From Saccharopolyspora phatthalungensis (GTDB lineage: Bacteria > Actinomycetota > Actinomycetes > Mycobacteriales > Pseudonocardiaceae), in the NCBI RefSeq assembly GCF_014203395.1, contig NZ_JACHIW010000002.1:372001-436000 (forward strand): 64,000 nt of DNA. Reading direction: 5' to 3'. Numbering within the stretch: the first letter of the stretch is position 1; each line of letters opens with the position of its first letter. This document shows, in pieces, positions 25,913-36,500 of this stretch. Position numbers and translations under genes: made by a program. Below the pieces are notes generated by a model. The model did not search any database. It saw nothing but the letters and a program-made list of their open reading frames with translations, and was not told the DNA's origin.

Positions 25913-27541
25913 GTGGTCGATCGGGCTGAATCCCGCGTGCGCGATACTTCCGTGGCCCGTGCCAGCGCCGCGATGGCGGTGGCCACCGCGGTCAGCCGGG
26001 TCAGCGGTCTGCTGGCAAAGGTGTCGCTCGTGGCGGCGCTCGGCCTGGGCATGATCAACGACTCCTACACCGTCGCCAACACGCTGCCGACCGTGGTCAA
26101 CGAACTACTTCTCGGCGGAGTGCTTACGAGCATCGCTGTACCGCTATTGGTCCGGGCGCAGCAGGACGGCGCACGTCAGGGCGAGGCGTACGCCCAGTGG
26201 ATGATCACCATGGGTGGGGTGCTGCTGGTCGCGGCCACCACAACTGCGGTAGTCGCCGCCCCCCTGCTCACCGAGCTCTACCTCGGCCCCGACACCCGCG
26301 CCAACGCCACGCTGACCACCGCCTTCGCATACCTGCTGCTGCCCGGCATCATCTGTTACGGGATGTCCGCGCTGCTGCAAGCGATCCTCAACGTCCGCAG
26401 CGTGTTCGGCACCCCCGCCTGGGCGCCAGTGCTCAACAACGTTGTCGTCATCACCACAGTTGTGGTGTATGCAGTGGTGCCGGGCGAGATCTCCACCCAC
26501 CCGGTACGCATGGGCGAGCCGAAACTGCTGGTCCTTGGCATCGGCACCGCGCTGGGAATCACCGTCCAGATGCTGATCATGGCCGTTTCGCTGCGACGCA
26601 GCGGGTTCCGCTTCCGCTGGCGGTGGGGCTGGGACCGCAGGCTCTCGGAATTCGGCGGCCTGGCCGGCTGGGTCGTGCTCTACACGCTGATCAGCCAGGC
26701 CGGCATGGTGGTGATCACCCGTGTCACCGGGCAAGGCACCACCGGCAGCGTCGCGACCTTCAACTACGCGTGGTTGCTGTCCCAGGTCCCGTACGGCGTG
26801 CTCGGTGTCTCGCTGCTGACCGCGCTGATGCCCCGCATCAGCCGCGCCGCGGCGGCCAAGGACACCTCCGGATTCGTCGCAGACGTATCGCTGGGCAGCC
26901 AGATGAGTGCGGTGCTGCTGATGCCGATCAGCGCACTGCTGGCGGTGGCCGGTGGTCCGATCGGCGTGGCGTTCTTCTCGTTGGGCGCCAGCGATGTTGC
27001 CGCGGCCGACCGGCTCGGCTGGGCGCTGGCCGCCGCTGCCCTGGGCGTCGTGCCCTTCGCGATCACGATGCTCCAGTTGCGTGCGTTCTACGCGTTGAAG
27101 GACGCGCGCACGCCCACCTGGATCAACGTGATCATGGTCGTGGTCCGCAGCGTGCTGTGCTACGTCGCGCTCGCGGCGCTGGATCCGCGCGACCTGGTCA
27201 TCGGCGTGACCGGTGCGATGTCGGTCAGCTTCGTGGTCGGCGCGATCACCGGTCAGATCTGGTTGCACTTGCGAGTCGGACGCGTGCACACCCGCCGCAC
27301 CCTCGTCGGCATTACGCGCACGCTCGCAGCCTCGCTGCTTGGCTGCGGCTGCAGCATCGCTGTCCTCGCCGGCCTGCGCAGCGCGTTCGAGCCGGCCGGA
27401 CCACTCGCCAACGCGTGGTTCTCGCTCGGCGGGCACACGGTCGTGGTGCTGGCGGTCAGCTTCGGCGTGCTGGCGATCTTCCGCGCCCCAGAACTCAAGC
27501 CGGCACTGGACCGGCTGAGCCGGATCATCCGCCGCCGCTGA
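25913..27541 (+). CDS. MurJ/MviN-like lipid II flippase
   Basis: A 542-residue MOP-superfamily transporter with about 14 hydrophobic helices. It begins ARASAAMAVATAVSRVSGLL, followed by NDSYTVANTLPTVVNELLLG, the family's N-terminal signature. Then come PRISRAAAAKDT and QLRAFYALKDARTPTWINV (typical YALKD motif). The likely role is flipping lipid II or a related polyprenyl-linked precursor. It starts at GTG after GGGAG. It lacks the long kinase-like C-terminus of mycobacterial MviN, so it may be a paralogue. It converges on murT-gatD with 3 bases between stops. Confidence 0.85.
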   Translation: MVDRAESRVRDTSVARASAAMAVATAVSRVSGLLAKVSLVAALGLGMINDSYTVANTLPTVVNELLLGGVLTSIAVPLLVRAQQDGARQGEAYAQWMITMGGVLLVAATTTAVVAAPLLTELYLGPDTRANATLTTAFAYLLLPGIICYGMSALLQAILNVRSVFGTPAWAPVLNNVVVITTVVVYAVVPGEISTHPVRMGEPKLLVLGIGTALGITVQMLIMAVSLRRSGFRFRWRWGWDRRLSEFGGLAGWVVLYTLISQAGMVVITRVTGQGTTGSVATFNYAWLLSQVPYGVLGVSLLTALMPRISRAAAAKDTSGFVADVSLGSQMSAVLLMPISALLAVAGGPIGVAFFSLGASDVAAADRLGWALAAAALGVVPFAITMLQLRAFYALKDARTPTWINVIMVVVRSVLCYVALAALDPRDLVIGVTGAMSVSFVVGAITGQIWLHLRVGRVHTRRTLVGITRTLAASLLGCGCSIAVLAGLRSAFEPAGPLANAWFSLGGHTVVVLAVSFGVLAIFRAPELKPALDRLSRIIRRR

Positions 27542-27544
27542 GGG

Positions 27545-28270
27545 TCACTTGCGGTTGCGAACGTGCACACGGGTCCGTTCCGCGCGCAGTGCACGCAGCT
27601 CAGGCGGGTCCGGGAGTGTTTCCAGCGGCTCGCCGACCACCCACTCCAGCAGCAGGTCGGCCAGCTTCGGGTTACGCGCGAGCACCGGGCCATGCATGTA
27701 CGTACACACGACACGCCCGCTGACCGCGCCCTCGGCGTCGTCATAGCCGTTCCCGACGCCGCGCGTCACGCGGCCTAGCGGCTGAGAACCGGGCCCGACG
27801 CGGGTTCGACCGAGGTGGTTCTCGAACCCGGTGAGCATCCCGATGCCGCCCACGGTGGACTGCGTGGTCACCTCGCCGATCGCGCGCCCGTTGCCCGGCT
27901 CGGTGTCCGCCTCGACGAAGCCGAGGCCGGCGTGCCGGACGCCGTCGCCAGTGACGAAACTCGTCCCTAGCACCTGCAGCCCTCCGCAGATGCCCAACAC
28001 CGGCGAGCCGCGGTCCACCGCGCGCCGCAGCCCCGGGCCACGGCGCAGGAACCGCACGGCTGCGACCTGCGCGACGTCCTCACCCCCGCCGATCAGGTAC
28101 AGGTCGCAGTATTCCGGTACCGCTTCGGCGGAGGAGAGCACCGTGACCGTTTCGCTGTCGATGTTGCGCCACTTCAACCGCTGGGCGAGCACCAGGACAT
28201 TGCCGCGGTCTCCGTAGGTGCCCAGCAGGTCGGGCAGCACCAAGGCGAGGCGAACCCGGTCACGCATCAT
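27545..28270 (-). CDS. gatD: lipid II isoglutaminyl synthase, glutaminase subunit GatD
   Basis: A 241-residue class I glutamine amidotransferase of the CobB/CobQ type. It supplies ammonia to MurT for amidating the D-Glu of lipid II. The nucleophile lies in LGICGGLQVLG and the catalytic histidine in CTYMHGPVLARNP. The product begins LALVLPDLLGTYGDRGN. ATG at 28268-28270 overlaps the murT stop (ATGA), the usual coupling for this complex. Confidence 0.93.
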   Translation of the reverse strand: MMRDRVRLALVLPDLLGTYGDRGNVLVLAQRLKWRNIDSETVTVLSSAEAVPEYCDLYLIGGGEDVAQVAAVRFLRRGPGLRRAVDRGSPVLGICGGLQVLGTSFVTGDGVRHAGLGFVEADTEPGNGRAIGEVTTQSTVGGIGMLTGFENHLGRTRVGPGSQPLGRVTRGVGNGYDDAEGAVSGRVVCTYMHGPVLARNPKLADLLLEWVVGEPLETLPDPPELRALRAERTRVHVRNRK

Positions 28271-29610
28271 CGCCGGCTCCTGGCGACGAGGTCGCGGAAT
28301 GCCGTGTAGTTGGCTACCACGTCGGGCACGCCATCGCCCGATCCGATCAGCGCATCGTCCACACTGGACGCCACCGCGCAGGGCACATCGGCGTAGCGCA
28401 GCCGCACCGCCAGATCCAGCGCCCGGTCCCCCGCCACCCGCACCGGCCGGCCGCGCAGTACCTCGAAATCGACGTCCCACAACCAGGAGACGTCGTAGCC
28501 GTCGGCTTCCCTGCTGTTGACCACCAGCACCAGCGGGTGGTCATTGCCGCCGACCAGGTCGAGCATCTCCAGCCAGCTGGCCGGGTTCTTCGCCAGCAGC
28601 AGCCGGACCTGCCTGCGAGCCAAGCGAACCGTTTGATAGCGCCCAGCGGCCTGCGAGACCCGGCAGATCCGAGTCAGTGCGCTCTCCTTGTCACAGCCCA
28701 GTTGCAAGGCCGCAGCCAGCGCGAACGTCGCGTTGACCCGGTTGACGTGGCCCGGCAGCGACAGCGCCAACTCGTGGTGGGTGCCGTTAGCACTCGCCAC
28801 CCCGGTCTCGGTGACCGTCCAGTCCGCGGCGGGACGCGCAAGCCCACAGGTGCAGCGCCAGTCCCGGTCGGTGTCACCGATGAACGTGCCGCAGTTAGGA
28901 CAGTTCAGCGCGTCGTCCTTCCAACGCACGCCACCGGACACCCACGTGGCCGCCGGATGATCGGCCGCCGCGAACACGATGTTGGGGTCGTCGCGGTTCG
29001 CGATCACCTGCGCTCCGGGGGCCTGCGCCAAGGCACGCCGCAGGCTCGCGGCGACGGTGCGGATCTCGCCGACCCGGTCAAGCTGGTCCCGGCTGAGGTT
29101 GAGCAGCAGGATCACCGCCGGCTCGAACTGGGCTGTGACCTGCGCCAGGTGAAGTTCGTCGACCTCCAGGGCGGCGAATGGGGCGTCGGGCCGGGTCATC
29201 AGCGCCGCGACGTGGCCGTCGAGCATGTTCGCGCCGGTGCCGTTGCTGACCGCCGGCGCCTGGGAACGCAGCGCCTCGGCCACCATCTGCGTGGTCGTCG
29301 TTTTGCCGTTCGTGCCGGTGACCATCACGACACGCCGACCGATTGCCAGCTTGTGCAGCGCCCGCGGTTGTACGCTCAGCGCGAGTCGGCCGCCGATCAT
29401 CCCGCCGCTGCCCATGCCGAGTCTTCTCGACATCGACGCCGCCAGTCGGCCCAGATCGACCGCGACCGCGGTGCGCAGGTCTTGGCGGTGCGCGCGACGC
29501 GTCGGAGGCAGCGTCGGACCAGGGACAACCTGCCATCTGTGGTCAGTCGACGAGTTCCCGGTCGGACAATCCGAGGCTGTTTCCTGGATGTCCCGCGTGG
29601 TGTCGGTCAT
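28267..29610 (-). CDS. murT: lipid II isoglutaminyl synthase, Mur-ligase subunit MurT
   Basis: A 447-residue Mur-ligase-type enzyme with an ATP loop MVTGTNGKTTTTQMVAEAL (about residue 96). A four-cysteine zinc ribbon sits in the middle (CPNCGTFIGD...WRCTCG, about residue 217), and DUF1727 follows at the C-terminus. It activates the alpha-carboxyl of D-Glu in lipid II so that GatD-derived ammonia converts it to D-isoGln. Start ATG at 29610; translation is coupled to gatD. The first ~35 residues are longer than in many homologues. Confidence 0.93.
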   Translation of the reverse strand: MTDTTRDIQETASDCPTGNSSTDHRWQVVPGPTLPPTRRAHRQDLRTAVAVDLGRLAASMSRRLGMGSGGMIGGRLALSVQPRALHKLAIGRRVVMVTGTNGKTTTTQMVAEALRSQAPAVSNGTGANMLDGHVAALMTRPDAPFAALEVDELHLAQVTAQFEPAVILLLNLSRDQLDRVGEIRTVAASLRRALAQAPGAQVIANRDDPNIVFAAADHPAATWVSGGVRWKDDALNCPNCGTFIGDTDRDWRCTCGLARPAADWTVTETGVASANGTHHELALSLPGHVNRVNATFALAAALQLGCDKESALTRICRVSQAAGRYQTVRLARRQVRLLLAKNPASWLEMLDLVGGNDHPLVLVVNSREADGYDVSWLWDVDFEVLRGRPVRVAGDRALDLAVRLRYADVPCAVASSVDDALIGSGDGVPDVVANYTAFRDLVARSRR

Positions 29611-29672
29611 GCATCCCTCCCCCTCGGTGCACGTCGGCGCGCATCGCGCCTAGGTCAGCTCGGTACAACGCA

Positions 29673-29849
29673 TCACCACCAGTCGGCCCCACCTGGATGC
29701 GTCGCCCGTCGCTTCTTCGCCAGTGTGGCGCGGGATCGGCGAAACAGCGCGACGATCAACAGCAGGACACCGGCGACGATCGCCGCCGGGCCCACCCAAC
29801 CTTGCGGTGTGGTCATGTCGACGAGTGCAAGGTGCTGGCCGGCGTACAT
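29673..29849 (-). CDS. small single-pass membrane protein
   Basis: A 58-residue ORF after an excellent GGAGGGAGGG box. Helix WVGPAAIVAGVLLLIVALF is followed by a very basic tail (RRSRATLAKKRRATHPGG). It is 62 bases upstream of murT on the same strand, so probably one operon. It could anchor or regulate the amidation complex; that is inference from position alone. Confidence 0.6.
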   Translation of the reverse strand: MYAGQHLALVDMTTPQGWVGPAAIVAGVLLLIVALFRRSRATLAKKRRATHPGGADWW

Positions 29850-30221
29850 CGCGGTGCCCTCCCTCCGGTGGCAACGAGCCTTTTCGTTCCCAGCACTGGG
29901 AACTCCGCCGGGCTCGATCACCGCCATGATCCAGGGCAACGCGAGAAGCTCCCGTACCAACATGCCGGGGATTCACCCCGCCGAGGGCCCCTTCACCCTT
30001 GGTGATCATCTGATGGCACGGAGCGCCGAGAGTGAGATATTCGCTCGGGGTGCCGGTTTGGCTTCGGAGCGTCGAATTCGTCATCGGCAGCACATGAGGC
30101 AGATTCGAGAAAGTCACCCAATATGGTTGGATAACTCAACCCATTCGGCGATCAAGACTGCGGTCATTAAGGCTCGGAAAGCGATCCCGATGGTCCCCGC
30201 GCCATCCGAAGGGAGCCCGCC
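29850..30221. other. divergent intergenic region
   Basis: It separates the minus-strand 58-aa gene from the plus-strand 35-aa gene and so should hold both promoters. An AT-richer part lies at 30040-30180. No further gene is supported. Confidence 0.4.
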
Positions 30222-30329
30222 GTGACCGAAGCCTTGGTGCTGATCCTGATGACCGGCCTTGCCCTCGGTGGCATCAGCTGGACCGCGTGGGACATTCGCT
30301 GCGACATGCGCCGCCGCAAGCTGAAATGA
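30222..30329 (+). CDS. tiny membrane protein (35 aa)
   Basis: GTG start seven bases after AAGGGAG. The product is one hydrophobic helix (ALVLILMTGLALGGISWTAW) and a basic tail ending MRRRKLK. It is followed by a bidirectional terminator. Function unknown; the coding claim rests on the ribosome-binding site and the helix. Confidence 0.45.
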   Translation: MTEALVLILMTGLALGGISWTAWDIRCDMRRRKLK

Positions 30330-30351
30330 GCTTTGACCGGAAAGGCAAGAA

Positions 30352-30378
30352 ACCCCGCCGGAGAGAGGCAGGCGGGGT
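30352..30378. terminator. bidirectional hairpin terminator
   Basis: ACCCCGCC (30352-30359) pairs with GGCGGGGT (30371-30378). On the minus strand it is followed by TTTCTTG. It lies between the converging 35-aa gene and the Rpf-like gene. Confidence 0.65.
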
Positions 30379-30414
30379 CCCTTGCGTATCGCCCGGTCGC
30401 GCGGACCGAGCGAG

Positions 30415-31529
<1,115 letters not shown>

Positions 31530-32381
31530 TCATGCCCTCGGTTCGTCCTCGGACCGGCCGTGGCGCCAATAGCCCATAAATGTCACAGCGGCCCGGTCGA
31601 ATCCCCGCTCGTCGATCAGGTGACGCCGGAGCGAGGCGACCGTCCCGGTCTCCCCCGCAAGCCACGCGTACCACTCGCCGGGCAGCGAAGCGGCGCGGAT
31701 CGCGGAACCCAACGCATCGCCCGGACGACGATCGTGCCGTGGCAGCCAATGCAGTTCCAGCTGCGCAGCGCTGGCCAGGTATTGGGCGTCGGAAGCGTCC
31801 GGGATCTCGACATAGACCCTGGCCCGCACTCCTCCGGGCAGCGCCGCGAGGATGTTGCCGATCGCCGGAAGTGCGGTCTCGTCGCCGATGAGCAGCACGC
31901 GGTCGCGAACCGCATCCAGGCGGAACTCGACTCCGCAGCGCCCCTGGACTGCCGGGCATTCGGCGTTCGGTGCGTACACGAGCAACCGGTCCCCTGCCCT
32001 GGCGCGGCCGGCGAACTCCGAGGCCGGGCCCGTGTCCCCATGCAGCACGAAGTCGACGTCGAACTCTCCGTGCTCGGGACGGTGCGCGCGGACCGTGTAA
32101 CTGCGCAGCTTCGGCCGGACCTCCAACGGCAGCGACCGCAGCGCCTGATACGGCCGCGCCCCGTCAGGCACCACCGGTTCCCGCTGCCCGGGCAGCGGGA
32201 AAATCAGCTTGACCCGCTGGTCGAGCCCGCCACTGGCCATCGCCGACAACTCTGGACCGGTGAAGGTGATCCGGACCAGGTGCCAACTCAACCGCCGCAC
32301 GCCGGCCACCTCGATCCGGAACAGCCGGAACGGCGAGGCTTCGGCGACCAGCTCGGGCCGTGGCGGGCTCAAGATCGTCAT
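31530..32381 (-). CDS. siderophore-interacting protein (ferric-siderophore reductase)
   Basis: A 283-residue cytoplasmic FAD-containing reductase that releases iron from imported ferric siderophores using NAD(P)H. The FAD motif is RSYTVRAHRP (about residue 92), then the nucleotide-domain stretch LLIGDETALPAIGNIL and the C-terminal AGETGTVASLRRHLIDERG with YWRHGRSEDE, typical of the SIP (ViuB) family. ATG at 32379-32381. An IdeR-type iron box lies 53 bases upstream, so expression should rise when iron is scarce. Confidence 0.92.
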   Translation of the reverse strand: MTILSPPRPELVAEASPFRLFRIEVAGVRRLSWHLVRITFTGPELSAMASGGLDQRVKLIFPLPGQREPVVPDGARPYQALRSLPLEVRPKLRSYTVRAHRPEHGEFDVDFVLHGDTGPASEFAGRARAGDRLLVYAPNAECPAVQGRCGVEFRLDAVRDRVLLIGDETALPAIGNILAALPGGVRARVYVEIPDASDAQYLASAAQLELHWLPRHDRRPGDALGSAIRAASLPGEWYAWLAGETGTVASLRRHLIDERGFDRAAVTFMGYWRHGRSEDEPRA

Positions 32382-32433
32382 GCGGGGGCTCCGGATCAAC
32401 ACTCGTCAGCGCGGCGATCAAACAGGCAATACC

Positions 32434-32452
32434 TTAACGAAGGCTAACCTAA
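32434..32452 (-). promoter_or_regulatory. IdeR/DtxR iron box
   Basis: TTAACGAAGGCTAACCTAA matches 15 of the 19 bases of the palindromic iron box TTAGGTTAGGCTAACCTAA. Its placement upstream of the siderophore-interacting gene supports iron repression. Confidence 0.75.
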
Positions 32453-32620
32453 TCGTCTTGGTCAACTTTCCGCAGCCCCGCGTGGCGCGCACCACTCGAT
32501 AGAGATCATTTTCGATCTGAACTGAACAGATAGGCATCTTTGACATTCCCTCTGCCCCGCGAGCAGGCCAGCATGAGATGCACATGCAGCCACCGCTGAC
32601 AGTCGCTAACGAGTGTTTTC

Positions 32621-32643
32621 CCCGCGGCGTCACCGGTCGCGGG
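32621..32643 (-). terminator. weak hairpin after fdhB
   Basis: CCCGCG and CGCGGG pair around an 11-base loop, six bases past the fdhB stop. The stem is short. Confidence 0.3.
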
Positions 32644-32648
32644 CTATT

Positions 32649-33509
32649 TCACCGCTTGCGTCCGAGGAAACAACCGGCGATCAGTGCCGCCGCGGTCACC
32701 GCCGCGCCCGCGGCGTGCCGCCACATCGACGGCAGATCGCGCGTCGTCACCACCGGGTCCGGTGGCAGCCCGTAAACCTCGGGTTCGTCCAGCAACAGGA
32801 AGAACGCGCCGTCGCCACCGACCCCGTCGGCCGGATCGTGACCGTACAACCGGGCCTCGGTGACGCCCTGTTCGTGCAACTCCGCAACGCGTTGTTCGGC
32901 CCGTTGGCGGAGTTCGTCGAGCGGGCCGTACTGGATCGACTCCGTCGGGCACGCCGTCGCGCAGGCAGGCATCAGCCCGGCGCCAAGGCGGTCCTGGCAC
33001 AGCGTGCACTTCGCCGCGCCGCCGGTGTCCGGCCGCACGTCGATCACCCCGTACGGGCAGGCGGGCACGCAATACCCGCAGCCGTTGCACACATCGTCCT
33101 GCACCAGGACCGTGCCGTACTCGGTGCGGATCAGTGCCCCCGTCGGGCACACGTCGAGGCACGCCGCATGCGTGCAGTGCTTGCAGACGTCCGAAGACAT
33201 CAACCAGCGCACCTGGTCCTCGCCCATGCCCGGCATACCGAGGTCCACAGTGGAGCCGCGCTGCTCGATGAACGCCACATGTCGCCAGGTCGTCGCGCCG
33301 AGCGCTCCGGTGTTGTCGTAGGACATCCCGGTGAGATCAAGACCGTCCTCGGGCAGCAGGTTCCACTCCTTGCAGGCGACCTCGCACGCCTTGCAGCCGA
33401 TGCAAACGCTGGTGTCGGTGAAAAACCCGGCACGTTCGGGATGCTCTGGCGGGTACCCTGCCTCCCCCGCCGGGTCGGCCAGCGGGCCGCTCAACCGGTT
33501 CAGGTCCAC
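32649..33509 (-). CDS. fdhB: formate dehydrogenase iron-sulfur (beta) subunit
   Basis: A 286-residue ferredoxin-type subunit with four [4Fe-4S] cysteine clusters: CIGCKACEVACKEWN, CKHCTHAACLDVCP, CNGCGYCVPACPYG and CTLCQDRLGAG...CATACP. It passes electrons from the catalytic subunit. A C-terminal membrane helix (AAGAAVTAAALIAGCFLG) followed by RKR should anchor it. GTG at 33507-33509 is chosen: AAGGAG lies nine bases before it, and the alpha-subunit stop (33514-33516) is four bases away. No cytochrome b (gamma) gene follows, so the quinone or other partner is not encoded here. Confidence 0.9.
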   Translation of the reverse strand: MDLNRLSGPLADPAGEAGYPPEHPERAGFFTDTSVCIGCKACEVACKEWNLLPEDGLDLTGMSYDNTGALGATTWRHVAFIEQRGSTVDLGMPGMGEDQVRWLMSSDVCKHCTHAACLDVCPTGALIRTEYGTVLVQDDVCNGCGYCVPACPYGVIDVRPDTGGAAKCTLCQDRLGAGLMPACATACPTESIQYGPLDELRQRAEQRVAELHEQGVTEARLYGHDPADGVGGDGAFFLLLDEPEVYGLPPDPVVTTRDLPSMWRHAAGAAVTAAALIAGCFLGRKR

Positions 33510-33513
33510 GACC

Positions 33514-36500
33514 TCACTCTCCTTCCCGACGCGGATCGTCGGCATGTTCCGTGCCGGTACGTTCGGTGATCCCGGCGCGCCTGCGGTACTCCTCGACATA
33601 GCGGACCAACGCCGCACCGCGCGGACGGCGGCCGGGCCGGATGTCGCAGGCGCCCGCCTTGGTATCCATGATGTGCACGTTCGGATCCAGCGCCACGTTG
33701 ATCAGTTCGTTGGCCGCGTCCCCGGCGGTCAGGCCGTTGGGGCCCCAGTGCCACGGGATGCCGATCTGGTGGATCGTGCGCTCGCCGTGGCGAAGCGACC
33801 GCATTCGGGAGGTCACCAGGACCCGGCCTTCGATGGCGCTGCGGGCGGTGACCACGGTCGCCCACTCCAGGTGCCGAAGCCCGCGTTCGGCGGCAAGTTC
33901 CGGCGAGACCTCCAGGAACATCGCCGGGGCGAGCTCGGACAGGTGCGCCAGCCACCGGCTCATCCCGCCCGCGGTGTGGTGTTCGGTGAGCCGGAAGGTG
34001 GTGAACACGTACGGGAAGACCTCGCTGCCCGGCTCGGCACCGCTGGGCTGGTACCGGTTCTCCGGCCGCGAGTACACCTGCCGCGCCGGATTCCGCTGCT
34101 GTGCGGCGTGGATCCGGTTCTCCAGCGGAGATTCCTGCGGCTCGTAGTGCGTCGGCATCGGTCCGTCGACCAGACCCGCCGGAACGTAGAGCCAGCCCCG
34201 TCCGTCGCTTTGCATGATGAACGGTTCGGTGCCCGCGATGCCCTCCGGGCCCGTGGCGTCGGGGTCGGGCACGTAGTCCGGGCGCTTGGCCTTGTCGAAA
34301 TCCGGGATGTCGTGGCCGGTCCACTCCCCCAGATCCCGGTCCCACCACACGTATGCCTTGCGGTCGCTCCACGGCCGACCGTCCGTGTCGGCCGATGCGC
34401 GGTTGTAGAGCAACCGGCGATTGGCGGGCCAGGCCCAGCCCCACTCCGGCGCGACCCACGATTGCTCCCGGCCTGGGCGCCGCCGGGCCGACTGGTTGAT
34501 GCCGTCGGCGAAAACGCCGCAGTAGATCCAGCATCCGCAACGGGTCGAACCGTCCGATCGCAACTGTGTGTAGGACGACAGCGGGTTCCCGGCGCTGTCG
34601 AAGCCGTTGATCTCCTGGAGCACGGCCGCCGCGCTCGGTTCATCGATGTCGCCCTCCGTCGGGTAATCCCAGGTCAGATCGAGCAACGCGCGGTCTCGCT
34701 CGCCGTCCGGCTTTAGCTTCTCCCGCAGCCGCCGCCCCAGGTGGTAGAAGAACCACAGATCGCTGCGCTGGTCCCCCTGCGGTTCGACGGCTTTGTGGTG
34801 CCACTGCAGCAGGCGTTGGGTGTTGGTGAAGGTGCCGTCCTTTTCCGTGTGCGCGGCGGCGGGCAGGAAGAACACCTCCGTGCCGATGTCCTCGGTGCGC
34901 ATCTCCCCGGTCTCGATCTCGGGACCGTCCCGCCAGAAGGTGGCCGTCTCGATCAGGTTGAGATCCCGCACCACCAGCCAGTCCAGGTTCGCCAGGCCCA
35001 TCCGTTGCTGGCGGGCATTCGCGGTGCCCACGGCCGGGTTCTCGCCGACGACGAAGTAGCCCTTCACCCGCCCCTCGATCTGGTCGATCACGGTCTGGAA
35101 GGTGCCGTGGTCGCCCGTCAGCCGCGGCAACCGGTCGAAGCAGAAGTCGTTGTCGGCCGTGGCGTGCTCGCCCCACCACGCCTTGAGCAGGCTCACCAGG
35201 TAGGAACGCATGTTTCCCCAGTAGCCACGGGACAATTCGTCCTGCGAGACGAACGAGTCCAGGTCGAAGTCGACATGCGCGTGCGGCATTGGGATGTAGC
35301 CCGGCAGCAGGTTGAACAGGGTCGGGATGTCGGTCGAGCCCTGGATGCTGGCGTGCCCGCGCAGCGCCAGGATTCCGCCGCCCGGCCGGCCGATGTTGCC
35401 CAGCAGCAGCTGCAGGATCGACGCGGCGCGGATGTACTGCACGCCCACGGTGTGGTGCGTCCAGCCGACTGCGTAGGCGATGGCCGTGGTGCGCTCCCGG
35501 CCCGAGTTGGCCACCAGCTGCTCGGCCACCCACCGGAATTCCTCGCGCGGCACCCCGCAGACCTGCTCCACCATCTCCGGCGTGTAGCGGGCGTAATGCC
35601 GCTTGAGCAGCTGGAACACGCAGCGCGGATGTTGCAGCGTCGGGTCGGTTTCAGGCACCCCGTGATAAACGGGCCCGCCCGCCCCGGCGCGTTCGGGGCG
35701 ACTGGTCTCGCGTTCGCGTCCGTGCAGTTTCGTCGGTGGCGCCGTCTCCAGTCCGTGGCCGCCGACCGACGGGACCGCGGTGCTGCCCTCGTACTGCCAG
35801 GTCGTCGTGTCGTAGCTGCCGACCTCGGCATCGAAGCCGGAGAAGACGCCGTCGAGGTCCTCGGTGTCGCGGAAGTCCTCGCCGACGATCATCGAGGCGT
35901 TGGTATAGGCCACGACGTAGTCGCGGAAGTAGGCGTCATTGGTCAGCACGTGGTTGATCAGCGCGCCAAGGAACGCGATGTCGCTGCCCGCGCGCAGGGC
36001 GACGTGCCGGTGCGCCAGCGCCGAGGTGCGGGTGAACCGCGGGTCGACGTGGATGATCGTGGCGCCGCGCCGCTTGGCTTCCATCACCCACTGGAAACCG
36101 ACCGGGTGCGCCTCGGCCATGTTGGACCCCTGGATGAGGATGCAGTCGGCATTGGCGAGGTCCTGCTGGAACGTGGTGGCGCCGCCGCGACCGAACGAGG
36201 TGCCCAGACCGGGCACCGTGGAGGAGTGTCAAATGCGGGCCTGGTTCTCCACCTGGATCGCACCGAGGGCGGTGTAGAGCTTCTTCATGAGGTAGTTCTC
36301 CTCGTTGTCGAGGGTCGCTCCTCCGAGGCTCGCGATGCCCATCGTTCGCCGCAGCGGTCGGCCGTCGGCGTCGGTGTCCTGCCAGGTGGCGGCCCGGGTG
36401 GCCAGCACCCGGTCGGCGATCATGTCCACCGCGGTGCCGAGGTCCAGGTCCTCCCATTCGGTGCCGTGCGGACGGCGATACCGAACCTTGGTCTGCCGCA

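Noticed and set aside
36229..36231. Nonsense mutation splitting fdhA
   Set aside because: Frame is unchanged, the position is the family's Sec residue, a SECIS-type hairpin follows and selA/selB are nearby.
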